Below are positions 45,180-58,100 of a stretch of DNA of 64,000 nucleotides, piece after piece (the stretch's first letter is position 1; every line of letters begins with the position of its first letter). The notes beneath the pieces are model-generated. The model was not told where the DNA came from. It saw only the letters and a program-made list of their open reading frames with translations, and did no database searches. Source of the DNA: Torreya grandis (taxonomy: Eukaryota; Streptophyta; Pinopsida; Cupressales; Taxaceae); NCBI GenBank assembly GCA_037957365.1, contig JARHVA010004252.1:1363501-1427500 (forward strand). Reading direction: 5' to 3'. The position numbers and the translations under genes were made by a program.

Positions 45180-47208
45180 TATTGTTCTCTATAGTACATA
45201 ATGTAGGTTATGCTCTAGAAATTAGGTCTTTGTTCTTAACTGGTTGCTATTCTGGTTGTGGTCATCTATCTTGTCTAGGACATAGTGGATGTTGAGTGCT
45301 AGGAGCCATATCTACTGATGTTTCTATGAAATTAAGAATGATATGGTCAATTTAATCTACCTTAATAAATCCTAATTTCTTTTCCAAAGCTAGAACTGTA
45401 TAACACAAATGTCTAAAATAAGATTATGTCTGATATAGTAGATGCTTGAGTAGAGGTTGGTGAAGCCCCTTGATAAATATATGTTGAATCTCTATATATT
45501 TTGGTTTATATATCAATCTTAACATGTGATCCTTGAATCTTAAGATATACTCACTAACTAGATCTAAATAATTCTAATGTAGTGTGGCAAGTTTCTCATA
45601 TATAACATGAGGGCCCATATTTATGATGTAATATCTAATAAATGCCTCTTCCAAGTCATCATATGTGTGTAATGAACTAAAAAAGAGTATATGAAAGAAC
45701 CAATTATGTGTGTCCCTCACTAATGTCTACTAGAATAACTTGAGTAGAATCAATGGGCTCACATGAGATGGCAAAGACTTCTCAAAGGCTTGGAGGTGTA
45801 TGATTTGATCTTCAATTCCATCAAAGTGAGGTAATGATGGTATCTATAAATGCTTAGGCAAAGAATATTTTATGAATGTCTTAATAACAAGGTTACCATG
45901 TAGATCATTGGCATCCATTCAAGATTTGTAAGCTTTGTTTTCTAAGGTAAGGAGATGTACTTGGTGTTGCAATTCACCAACTGCACGCATCAAAGAGATG
46001 ATCTCTTGGGATGGTACATTAGTATCTTGAAGTGGTTCATTTAGTCATTGAATTTTATTTTTAATTTTAGCCATGAGAATGCTACATTTAGTAATTTGAT
46101 TATAAAGAGGGGGTGTTCTCACTTGAGCCTTAGGAGTAATGCTATCTTGGACCTTACTAGAGGGATGTGGGCTACCATTCTCTTTAGGTGAAGGGTGAGA
46201 ACTAGTTTATACCATAGTGAGGGGTAGCTTAGGGGATTCATTAGTATCTTTATGTTTTATTGTGTCACATTCTAATTGATTTTAATATGTACTATTAAAA
46301 TTAACATTTGCATTATTTGAAATAGAATCATTCATACAAGTAGAAATAACATTTGGAAGTGCATTATGTTTGAGAGGAGAAGTGAGAGAAGAGTTAAAAA
46401 CATGAGATGAATATTATTGTTCACTGTGTACATAATTATCATCATCATTATCATATATGTAATATTATTCATAATCACTCTCATTTTTATATTCATTGGC
46501 ATGCTCACTATCATATTCCTTATCACTTCCATAATTGCTAGGGAGAAGTGTAATAGAAGGATTGAGTTATTTCTGAATATGCAATAAATGATCATTTGAC
46601 ATTGGAATATCATGTGCATCTATGTTATCCATGGATGGAATATATGCATTATTTTCATGTGCAATATGAGAAGTAAGAGAAGGACAATTTTCATTTGAAC
46701 ATTCTTTTGATAAAGTAGAGTTAAGAACATGAGATGTATTATGTGAACTATGCATTGGTAATTTGATTTTATTGCATTTATATTTTTGTAATTTGAACAT
46801 AGCAGTAGTAAAAGAGAGAGAGATTTGGGTCACAAGGAATAAAATTATCACCTATTAGAGGTTTCTTTGGAAGTGCATGACTAATTTGTTAATTTTGTGC
46901 ATTGTGTATAGGAGAATGAGATGAGAATTATTTTTCCCATTTATCAAAAGTATTTTTTTTCAAAGAAGGGATGAAAGAGATAGGTTTGAGAGGAGAAGAT
47001 GCATCTACTTTTTCTTCACTATCACTCTCATATGCATGATAATATTCCTCATTGCAACAATAGTAATTATCTTTATTGTAAATAAAATCATTTTCCAAAT
47101 TTTTAGCTAATGTGTAATTTTGCAAATTTGTCCCCTCATTATCATAATATGAGAAAAATTAAGAAATTTGTCTATGGGATGATAGGTAAGAAGTGCCTTA
47201 GTGGCCAT
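45180..47208 (-). pseudogene. gag: gypsy gag, minus strand, disrupted by copia insertion
   Basis: The start ATG is taken at 47208 (MATKALLTYHPIDKFLNFSH). Then an Asn/Tyr/Glu-rich region (47125-46928, SDSEEKVDASSPLKP), a long polar low-complexity region (46850-46330, Ser/Asn/His/Asp-rich), a heptad-like helix (MRAVGELQHQVHLLTLENKA near 45950), then the retrotransposon gag core: IPSLPHFDGIEDQIIHLQAF (about 45850-45780), NWFFHI, DDLEEAFIRYYI (about 45660), YILRFKDHMLRLI. In-frame stops are mostly TAG/TAA; two or three frameshifts. It runs to the copia LTR at 45172 and probably continued left of 41271. Gag of this type packages element RNA. Confidence 0.75.
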
Positions 47209-47280
47209 TTTATTTCTTTTACCAAAAAAAATATGAAGAAGTACTATTAAGAAAATAAATGAATAAATGACTAACATGGA

Positions 47281-47820
47281 AATTTTGAAAATACTTGTTA
47301 CTATTTAAATAAGTTACAAAAAAATTGAAATTAATTTCTAAAAATTACAAGGATGAATGGTTTGAAGGTGGAGGACCTAGTTTCGGAATCTAGGGTTTTG
47401 AGCTGGGGTTTTAGAATTTTCAAAAATTATGGCTATAATTTAAATTCTAAAATTAATTTGAACAAGATAATTGCACAAAAATTGATACAAAAATTAGAAA
47501 TTTGAAATTGAATTTTTGCATAAAATAACTACTAATTTAGAAATTTTGAAAATGTTTTTGGCACACTAAACAATTTTCAAAAATTTTGAAATTAATTTCC
47601 AAAATTTGTAAGGGAAGGAAACTTGGGGTTTGAAGACCTAGTTTGGAAATCCAGGGCTTTGAGCTAGGTTTTTAGAATTTTTGAAAACTATGACTATAAT
47701 TTAAATTCTAAAAATGTTTTTGAATGGAATAATTTCACAAAAATTAGTAAAAAAATTATAAATTTTTAAAGTAATTTTTTCACAAAATATGAAGGAAAAA
47801 TCCCTAAGGGTATCTAGGGT
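47281..47820. repeat. Imperfect ~260 bp tandem duplication in gypsy leader
   Basis: Two units, about 47281-47540 and 47541-47820. Both contain ATTTTGAAAAT, TTGAAATTAATTTC(T/C), then GAxGACCTAGTTT and GGTTTTxAGAATTTT, then TATGxCTATAATTTAAATTC. They lie between the putative LTR (47857-49078) and the gag start (47208), i.e. in the untranslated leader on the minus strand. Confidence 0.75.
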
Positions 47821-47856
47821 TTTTAATTTATTTGAAGTAAGTCAGGTTCAACAAAA

Positions 47857-49078
47857 TGTTTTATAATTTTTGGGAATCTAGTGTTTAGATCCTAAATAAT
47901 AAAGGTATAGAATAATAGGAAAAATATAGCTTAGTAGGGAAAAATATAGATTTTAATAGGTAATTATGTAAAATAAATAGAAATAAACTTATCTAGTTTA
48001 GGATTGAAATGAAGGATTTTAAGGCTGGAAATGGAGGAATAGGACTAAGACACTATCAAAAATCTAAATCTAGAATATATTTTTTGATTGGACAAGAGAC
48101 TAAAAATAGGACATGCTGGTGTCTGGCACTATAGTCCTTCCTAGTGTTGTTTTCCTAAGAATCTAAGCTTTTTAGGTTTTGTTCACTTGGTCAATATGAC
48201 CCTGCATACCAAATTTCATGGGTTGAAAGTCATTAGAGATCATTGTAAGTATATTTCAATCTTCAATACCTGTATCCATATAACACATTCAAATAATAAC
48301 ATCAAAATTAAAAAGGGGGGACAATTTGAGTTAGGGGAAGAATAATCACACAATCAAGAACCCCTATTGTTCTGATTGTTGCCTACATCAACCCTCAAGA
48401 TAGGGTCTTAGATCTGATGTAGTTCTCCCTTAGGGAATGTACATAATCAACATTCATGACAAATGTAAGAATGAATATTACCTAACCCCTTCCTTGATCA
48501 AGCATGCAAGTCCATGTGTGATGCAGAGAAGCTGAGTTATACTATTGATTGGTTTTTTTATTATGTTTAATGTGCCAAAGTAATAAGTGCTAGATATAAA
48601 ATGATTTGTTAAGTCATTTATTTAGGAATCTTGTTATTTCTAATTTGGGATTTTTATTCACATTTAGCTGACATTGGAAAACTTAAGAATAAATAAATGA
48701 AAAGGGGTAAGACTCATCCTATGGGAGAAACTAACCTTGCAATCAAATTTTCACTTGGACAATAGTGTAAGAAACTAGACGCCCTAGGTTTCAGTGCTGT
48801 AGTCCTATTTGAACACTATTATTTAGAGGGTCTGAGACCTAGGGGGATGGAATATGCATCAAAATATTAACCTGGATTAATAAGGGTTAAGTTTTGAAGC
48901 TTATGAATGATTGGGAATGGTCAAAAAGGTGTCTAGGGAATCAAACAAGACCAAAGAAAATTAGACAAAAAGACATGGCTAGATGCGAATAAGACTCATA
49001 TTCCTTAGAGTCTCCTATGAAAGGATTGTGAAAATACATTATATTTTTGGTTTATTGACCAATTTAAGGTGTATACAC
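47857..49078 (-). repeat. 1.22 kb LTR-like repeat, copy 2
   Basis: Partner of 23353-24576. On the minus strand it starts TGTATACACC and ends TATAAAACA, i.e. TG...CA, and is followed by the leader and gag of the minus gypsy element, so it is most simply the 5' LTR of that element. No canonical primer site is clear after it (TTTTGTTGAACCTGAC). Confidence 0.65.
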
Positions 49079-49094
49079 ACCCATACTACTTCTT

Positions 49095-52000
49095 ATAATA
49101 ACACTAATCAAACTCATCAACTATTATGCAAACTCTCAATAAAATAAACATGTTCCAAGCTCATAATATGAATGCAAAACAACCTTTTTAATCTTCAAAC
49201 CAATCCTCAACCAATGACTTGGGGCACACATAACAAAGTGTTCCTCCTCCCCCTCTTTTATATTCTTAATGAAATATTATTCCTCAACCTCTTTTAGTTA
49301 ATAAATTCATCAATAATTTATAAAATGAACCTCTTACTACTCAAATTGCTAACATTGGCATAGGAGATATAACACCTACAATTTCTTATAATGGATCAAT
49401 AGATCCTACCCTTCATCTTAAGACATTTGGAAATATTTATAAGGATTGGGTCAAATTAAACACCTTTTTTACTATCAAACTCCTTGCCAAAACCCTCACT
49501 AGTGATGTCTTGGATTGGTATAATTAACTTATATCTCATTCTATTACTAGTTTGAAAAGATTTAGTGAATGCTTTAGTACAATAATTCCAAACTAGTGAT
49601 CTTCCTAAAAACACTTTGGCCCATTTCTTCAATTGGAAACAAAATGAAACCACCCAAGCCTTTTTTAAATGATGGAAGACTTTGTCAAACAAGTGTAAAC
49701 ATAGCATGGCTGATGACAATCTCTTTCCTCTCTTTACCAATGCTCTTTATCCTAAATTACAATATCAAGTATGTACCCTCTCTCCATGTACCTTGCAAGA
49801 GGCCATTGACCAAGATAAAAGATAATATTTCCTTATGTGTCAATTTGAGCCACCCCAAGATTCTGTGGGTTCTCGTCTATTACTTAAAAATGAAAACTAA
49901 AATATTAATAAAGATGGTGTTACCAATAGATATGAAACCATTCACAATGTTCAAGCTATCATTCCTACTCCTTCAAAATGATCTTATTCTTCTCAAAAAT
50001 ATATTAATCCTCATTTATCTTCAACAAATAACATTAATGTTCATAAACCTCTTTCCTTAGCTAAATTACTTAATCATCTACCTAGGCCTCTTCCTTGAGA
50101 GATTGACCCTACTCATCTTATGAAAACCTGGCATGATCTTAGCATGTTTCATTGGTTTCATACTAGTTGGTATCACTCTCATGAGACCTATAGAAAAATT
50201 CATAATTTAACTATGGAATTTCTTCTTGGGTCTAATTTTAATAATGATTATATCACTCACAAGCATCAATAAGCTTGTGAAATTGATTTCAAGGACTACA
50301 AAACTCATGATAAAAAAGATCAAGCCTTGAATCAATCAAATGTTTATTTATCTATCTACAAATATCCTTTACCTAATCATCAACCTATTCAATAAAACCA
50401 AGAAAAGCCCACACCTTCCACTAATAATGTAGAAAGTCTTATTAAACCAACTTCCAAAGTGAATGTGGTTAGCATGACTAAAATGTGAAGGGTGGTGGCT
50501 TTCATTGATTGTCAACCTATCTACACTCCACCTCCTATGAAATTTCATGTTATCCAAGATTATTTTCCAACTCACTTGAATGAGTTGGGGAAATAAGATC
50601 TTATGGCCCAATTTATGATTCTCCCTTGGATAACACATCCCATTTTATTTCTACCATTCTTCCATTGTCTTCTAATACTAAAGAAATCTTTTAATGATAA
50701 TCAACCTTCTATTAACACTTCTATTTCTCAAGATCAATCTAAACTAAATACTTCATCACCAAATGATTTTAAAACTTATTCTAAACCTTATCATTCTTAA
50801 AAACACAAATTTCAATGTTCTTCAACTCCTCCTTCTAAACACCTCCTTAACCATTATGCGCCTATACCAAAAAATCTTCTCATGGGTTATGATGAGTGGG
50901 ATCCCATTATAGAGATCACTAATCTCCCATCTTAGATTTTATTTCTTGAGCTTATGAGTACTTCTCCCCATCATTGGAACCATCTTATGCAACTATTATT
51001 TGAGATGAATTTCCCTCATCCTCCTTTAGCAGGATAGGAGGTAGCCTTATCTAGTTCCAAGGATAGTATCTTGAAATAATGTGAAGAGATGACCATAAAT
51101 GTTGATTAAACTATTAACACTTCTCTTTATTTAAAATTCCCCATCACATCTATGATTCTTAATGAGATTCTAATTTGTACTAATGATCCTCCCTTATTTA
51201 TTAACATCAAAATAAGTGATAACCAAGTTAAATGATCATTGATTGATGAGGGTTCTCGCACTTGTTTTGCTTCTCTTGATTTCATTAACACCATTAAATA
51301 TTCAAAATGAAATATTAAGTCCACATGTATCACCTACCAAGGATATGATAGAAGGAAAATGCCTCTCTTGAGTGTGTGTGGCTTCCCATTACAATCCCAC
51401 CTATCATCATTTATGTAAAGGTGATGATCTTTAAATTTCCCCTTTCTTATAACATCTTTCTTGGTAGGCCACGAACTCACCATATATGATCTATCACTTC
51501 TTCCACCTACCAAAGCATTAAATTACCTCATAATGGAGCCATTCATAGGATTCAAGGAGATACTAACCCTTATAATTTTAAACAATTCTAAGATCATGGT
51601 GTTTTCAAGATTCTTACTCTTGAGCCTTTGCCTAGTGTTTTATTCTATGAGTCATAATGTTTAAATTTTCCTATCAACTCAACCAAAGGTTATAATGTGC
51701 ATACAAATCTCATTGGTAATATTCCTCACAACCTTTTAGACTTTGATGATGATAAGCCTAGTGATATTAACTTAAAGATCAAAACCTCTAATCTCATGCC
51801 TCATCTCATCTCACAGCTTCTTACTTCCTTGCAACCTTGTTCTCATAAACCTCCTTGTGATGACATTACCTTAGTCTTATCCAAGACTCAAAATTCTATT
51901 CACCATGCTTCTTCTGATGATAAAGTTATTCCACCTTGTGTAATTGATCTTCATACACTAGATTATGATGATGGCTATTCTTTAGATGATCCTCTATTAG

Positions 52001-53060
52001 GTGGTCTTGTCCAAGCCTGTGATGCCAAGATTGTTATTTATCATTCTTATTTACTCAAGTATTGTCATTCATCTTCTCATGTTTCAACATTTGTATTTCC
52101 TAATTCTTACATTTTTCCTCTTATCGTAGAGTAGAGATGGTGATGACACCTCCAATTTTTTAGGAACCCCATAGGACTATGCATATAGATCATGATATGA
52201 GTATACCTTACCATTTTGCTACATTTTTTGACTCCCATCATTGGTTCATCCCTAAGGTTTAACCCTAATTATACCTTCTATTGATCCCACCCCTCCCATA
52301 GTGTAACCTATGCTAGAACCATTTATTATTGTTACTTCCACTATTGTTGAGCCTACTCTTGCTTCTTCCACTAGTGCTTATTCTATTATGTCTAGTTCCA
52401 TTCCTTCTTCATCAATACCTTCTCTTGGTTATGGTTTTATTTCTTTACCCAAGATGGATCCTCTTCCCAAAAAATGGGATGATCATTCATCTCTTTCTTC
52501 TTTCATGCCTATTACACCTTCTCTTGTGAGTTTTTCTTCTAAAAATACTCATAAATGTATATATTTCTTCCATGGGATAGATAATCACTCTTCTACCCAT
52601 TACCATAAGTTGTGATGATATATTTATACCTTGCATATTTCTTCCCCATAAATATACATTACCTTCCTCCTCTAAATATCCTTATAGAATATATACCTAA
52701 GTATGGTGAGAGGTATTTTTTATGGCACCAATGCAACACACATCACACTGATCATTTTTGCATCCTTCAGTAGCATCTTAAGGACCATCTTATTGCTATT
52801 CCTAGACCTTATAACATTACTCCCATAGGTCATTCTCACAAGAAGGCTCCCCCTTATTATCTGATAGCTACACCTCTTGTGGTCCCTTCACCACCTTCTT
52901 TCCTTCCACATGTGGTTCTTTCTCCACCCATGGGCCTTCATTCACCCATAGATCCTTTTCCATCAAAGATTATTACATCTCTCATAGATCCAATTCTCAT
53001 GAATTTTTTTTTACCATCATTTGCCTAATTCCCATCCTTAGCACAATCTAATGAGCATTC
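49095..53060 (+). pseudogene. gypsy gag-protease region, + strand, no RT
   Basis: Broken + strand reading frame. About 49170-49330 is Asn/Gln/Pro-rich; 49400-49590 is a gag core (DPTLHLKTFGNIYKDW...TLTSDVLDWYN...SITSLKRFSECF); 50080-50600 continues as coding-like linker (PTHLMKTWHDLSMFHWF). A retropepsin follows: SLIDEGSRTCFASLDFI at about 51238 (D-E-G for D-T/N-G), FLGRPxTHHI and SSTYHQSIKLPHNGAI at about 51460-51540. The clean frame 51697-52134 (DDDKPSDINLKIK; acidic, Ser/His-rich) extends it. At about 52720-52790 a His/Cys-rich stretch (WHQCNTHHTDHFCILQ) resembles the zinc-binding piece of gypsy gags but lies after the protease. A Pro-rich end follows. RT and integrase are absent. Confidence 0.65.
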
Positions 53061-55499
53061 ATACTATTTCATTTGAGGATATTAAAAAAGAAGTATTTGC
53101 CTAGTATTTAACAAAAATTTATGAGACATTAGCAATAGCTCATATTCAGCTTCATAAAGATTTATCCAATGTCTTGGATAATGTGTGTGGATAGATTTAC
53201 CAGTATTTAAGAGCACATGCATGGTGCTTTCTCATTTATATTTAGGTTAGACATGTGATACAATCTTATTTATATTTTTTATTATATCATTTGACATTGT
53301 GTCAAATTATTTTCCTATCTTATATCATGTTTCTCCTTGATGTAATATAGTTAGCTTACATTTTGCATATAGTTGTATTTTTCTTATCATTGCTATTTTT
53401 CACTTATCATTGCTTTATTTTCCTTTGTATTTTTTCTCAAAACTCTTCCCCTTATATCTTAATGATTGTTTGCTTTCTTATCTTTATTTTTCATAGATAG
53501 TTATCAAGGTGACTTGGTTATCTCTATGCTATTCCCTTTGGTTATTATCTCCTTATACCATGTGATTAGTTAGCAAAAACTATTTCTCTTTAATATTTAA
53601 TTTTACCAATCCACCTTTGGATCTCCTTTTTTCTTCTCCATTTTCCACAAACTAAGCATATACATAGTTGAGACTTGAGATCACATACTTGTTCATTGTC
53701 AAGCCTAAGAGCCCTAGTCAGTCTTTTATTTTGGGTTACTTAGCTTCCTTTAGCCTTAGCCTAATACTCATTTATGTCTATCACTATCTTTGTCATGATT
53801 AGTCATTCTAAGCCTTTATGGAAGAGGAATCTTAAAAATCCTTTAAAGTAAAGTTAAAATCCAAATCATTTAAACAAAAGGCAATGATATCAAAAGGAAA
53901 AAATATTAAATATTTTAAAATTTAAATCACATTAAAAGATGTGATTCAAATCACATCTCATTTTTCTAGTCAAAGCTCAAACTCCATAGTTGGCCTCACA
54001 ATAGAGACAAGGTCCTTTGGGGTGTGGTAGTCTAGTAGATTAGAAGAGGAAAATAAAAAAAATCTTTTAGTGCTAATTACTTTCTCATCAAGTACCCAAT
54101 CTTCGTAATAGACTAACAACTCTGTAAGGTGTCCTGAGGAGTGGGAAACATGTCATGGGCAGGTAGGTCCATTTTAATTTTCCCTATATCAATATACCTT
54201 CATGAGATGATATTAGTAGCACATTTATCTACCTACAAATCTTTATGTCTATAGGGAATAGGTTTCTTTGTACATAGACGACCACTAGTCACTTAGTGTT
54301 TTCTCATGTCCTTAGTATGCTTTTTGCCTCCTAAGGTGTTCTCATAAATTGCTTAAGTATTTTATTTTTACACTCCTTTTTTCATTCTATTTCCTCATAT
54401 TTACTTTTGGGAAATATTTTTTTGCTTTTAGATCACTCCCGAAAGGATTTTCATTTTTTAGTTGCTTTGTAAGACCACAAATAGGACCCGATATCCCTAA
54501 AAAATTACTACATTATCCATCCTATTGCCCACATATTTGATTTACCATTCATAATCATTTTGATTACCAATATTGATTTGGTACCCCTTGGGTTTTCTTT
54601 TGTGTGTTACAGTGTAATACTTTGGATAGGACCTGACCCTCCTCACAAAACAAAAAAAATTCAATAAACAAGTCACCATCCAAATTAAATGTGTCAAGTA
54701 AGAGATAAGATTCGATTGACTATGAGGTTAGATGTCATTTGATATAATTACCATCTTGATATACAGTATGTTTTATGCTTACTTCATTTTTCTTTTTCCT
54801 TTGGTTTTTTTATTTTTCTAGTGCATGTAAGATTACAACCATTTCTTGAATTTCTCATACTTCCTAGCTTGAATTAGTATGATAAATTTAAGACCAAGTT
54901 TTTGAAAATTTTGTTTTTCTTTTGTACTTCCCATCGTGAAATAGTATAATTTATTGACTTAATTTTGATTTTTATTATTACCATTTTTTCCCTTTTACAT
55001 ACCTTCCATTTTATTACATTATTTGTCATACTTACCAACATGATATTTAGTATGATTCTAATTGTTTTAATTTGGTGAAAAAATCTTTTAAATTGGTTTT
55101 AAAACAAATCCCCTTTTAACATCTTGTTTTCCATTTTATTGGTTCTTTATACTTAGTCATTTTTTTTATTACACATTTCCCAACTTGAATTAGTGTGTAG
55201 TGAATTTATTTGATTGATTATATATTTTTTGAGTCTCTTTTTGCCTATTTATTTTTAACCATGCATGTGTAATCCATAATGCTAGAAAAGAAACCATACC
55301 ACATATATTTCCTATAGAATATATAACAAAGCTAAATACATGTTCTAGAAGCAAATATATCCAAAGCATCCACAGCCTCAACCATAATGAACAAATATAA
55401 TAACCATAAAGACAACATACAAAACCAATGCCAATAAGCCAAAATGATACATCATATATATCTCAAGAGTTTGATACAACATATACAATCATATACAAT
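53061..55499. other. AT-rich spacer with irregular repeats
   Basis: No coding domain. Between 54750 and 55200 a phrase of the type ACTTCCxAxCTTGAATTAGTATGAT recurs about five times at uneven distances (near 54756, 54868, 54936, 55030, 55178), each followed by a T-rich run. Nothing else can be named. Confidence 0.4.
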
Positions 55500-57515
55500 G
55501 CTTCATCACTAGAGTTGAGCTCCATCATGTCTATCTCATGGCCTAGACATGTTGCTTGCTAAGGCCTCGATTTGACTCCTCTAAATAGTATGTTGTAATG
55601 GGGTAGTCTGAGATATCAATCCATCTACCTATCCCTGTAGACATTTTATCTACACCTGTGCCTATACCAATTTAGTTTGGGTCACTGTATGTGCTTGCAT
55701 CAATTAGGTCTACATTATCATATATACATGTGTCATATATGTCACTATCTATAGATGCACAACTCTCTTATTAGCTAGGGCCTATTAGGCCTACCTCTCC
55801 CCTGTACCCATATCTATTGGTGGTTTTTCCCTCTCTCTATGTATCTTTATCTACCTCATGGCCTCTCCCATAAGTTTAAACTAGCTCACCTGAGTTGGAT
55901 CAAATGGTATACTTGGATCCTCTAGTGTTATGGGGTCATATAATTTTAGAGTCAAGTTCAAGACATCATGGAATGTTCCCTTAACTAGAGACCTCCATAT
56001 CTCATCCTCATCCTCAATTACATCTATAAAATTACACCAAATGGATATTAGATCATTATCATATCTCATAATATCTATCTATTTACCAAATAATAACTCA
56101 ATAAATAATTCAACCATATTCATACCTAGTTGTGTTTTAGCTCCTATGGTCTTGCCATCTGTATGACCACCTATCATAGTATCCTCATTTATGCAACATC
56201 CTAGTACCTCCTCTATAGGTCACCTCTTTATCTTAAACCCAACTATCATAACTGACATTCATCTCAACCTATGATTTAGTGGTCTTTCTCTAATCTATAT
56301 CTCCTCTAGCTCCTCTACTAACTCACCAAGGATGACATTGGTCTCCACTCTCTCCTCCTACCTCCATCGATGCCATGTCCTTAGTGACCACAACTCATTT
56401 ATCTATGTAGTTGGTGGTGGTATATTTGGTATCACCATATCTACATCCATCCCCTCCTTTTCTACCCCTCATCATGCCTAACTAATCCATGGTCATTCCC
56501 AATGTGGACTCAATATCAATCTCACTATCAATGGTCTGAGTCCCCTCTTCCCTCATGGCTCTCTCACATGCTGAGTCCACTACTCAAGCATGAGTATAGA
56601 TGTCACTAGATGAGGTAAACCCATCTTCATTGGCACCCAAGTCACTGTATATGGATTTCTCCACCATATATAATGTCTTATCACCTCTCTCCTCTTTAAC
56701 ACTAGTACAACTATGTGCCAAATCTTCTAGGTAGTTGTTAGCTACTCATATGGTTGTCATACTATATTAGTGCATCTCATTATCTATAATACTGACATGT
56801 GGGGAATGACCCATGCTACTTGGTCATCCCTCCATCTCCTCACCTGAGGTGACCTATCATCAACTACGTATGGAAACATAGCCAGTCAATATATAATAAA
56901 TCTATGATATATCCATATTGTCAATAGTATGATTAGTCCCATGGTCTTATGTCCTCTAACTCACATATCAAATAGATCATGAACTAGTTGGACCTAGATG
57001 ATAGATCCTAAATCATATATCACTCCCTCCTTTAGCATCATCCTAATCAAGGCTAACATGTATAGTGGTACCTTTCCATTAGAATTTTGATAGTGCACTC
57101 ATTATTTCATAAGGCCTATTACCACCTTTCAAAGATCTAGAATCTGTAATATATACACATCATCCATACTCACTCTCCACCCTAACAATATCATCTCTAA
57201 TCCTACAACCCACATGGCTATGGCTCCCCTCTCCTTTATGTTGTCTAGTATCCCTATGGTCACTAGTGATCCTATTATGGGTAGTCAAAGGATGGGATGG
57301 ACATCCTCTAGTGTGATATACACCTCTATCACATCCTTATCCACCTTCCATTTGAAGGTATTGGTCAATCATTCTTAGAAACTAAGGAATATGACCAACA
57401 CATTTTATTTAAAAGTAATCCTACACATATCTAATATCCTTATAAGACCCATGGCTACTATTCTAGCTCTATCTCCATCTATCAACCTATCTAACAAATC
57501 CAAAAACCAAGACAT
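55500..57515 (-). pseudogene. Decayed protein-coding gene, PMD/transposon-associated type (tentative)
   Basis: Minus-strand reading from about 57515 (MSWFLDLLDRLIDGDRARI) shows coding composition for nearly 2 kb. Next come KWKVDKDVIEVYITLEDV, then HPILRLPIIGSLVTIGI (about 57355-57270), ALIRMMLKEGVIYDLGS (about 57050), a Ser/Asp/Thr-rich middle, and a clean end block at 56069-55881 (IDVIEDEDEIWRSLVKG, YDPITLEDPSIPFDP); a tail (IGRWIDISDYPITTYYLEES) reaches about 55560. The T-L-E-D-V-x-x-I-L-x-L-P box resembles the plant mobile domain and related transposon-borne proteins; the rest I do not recognise. About a dozen stops and two or more frameshifts. Confidence 0.5.
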
Positions 57516-58100
57516 GTCTAATAACCTTGAGAACTGTGGTTGTTTCTTCAATCAATAAATAACAAAGGATGTATTAGTTCTTTCATGTCATGCATAATCA
57601 TAATACATTCTTTATAAATTTTATTTTTAATCAAAAATAAACATAATTTATCCATTTTATCCTATTTTGGTCCTTCTTTCCCTTTTTGGTCATTTTAGGC
57701 CATTATAGCCCTCTTGTGGCTTTTGGCATGCTTTTCCATATTTATTTTGGTTCCCTGGTCAACCTAGTTTGGCCACAATTTCCCTATTTTTGTCTTATTT
57801 TATTTTAAATTTATTATTTTTCCTCTTATCTTCCTCTCCCTAGTGTTAAGTTTCCATTCTAGCCCTTATAGACCAACTGGACACTTTTTCACTAGGTTTT
57901 AGATTGCAAAATACACTAGGTTGACCTATACCTACTAGGTCAACAACATGGATTTTTACCCTAATTCAACCTACTAGGTTGACTTGGTTGACCTAATAGA
58001 TTTAGTTTGCCTACATAGTATATTTTGGTAAAAATGTGCATTTTTCTCATTTTCTCCCTATTTCCCTCAAACCCATTTCTTGTACTCATATTTGATACAC
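57516..58100. repeat. Spacer with CTAGGTTGACC boxes
   Basis: Between 57760 and 58015 there are five or six copies of (A)CTAGGTTGACCTA or its reverse, as in the 21.1-22.6 kb repeats. No coding signal. Confidence 0.45.

Noticed and set aside
52329..52529. Leu-rich open frame resembling membrane segments
   Set aside because: Frame shadow of the Ser/Thr/Pro-rich gypsy reading (52310-52615).
53260..53480. Organelle-derived AT-rich insert
   Set aside because: No chloroplast or mitochondrial gene sequence recognised.
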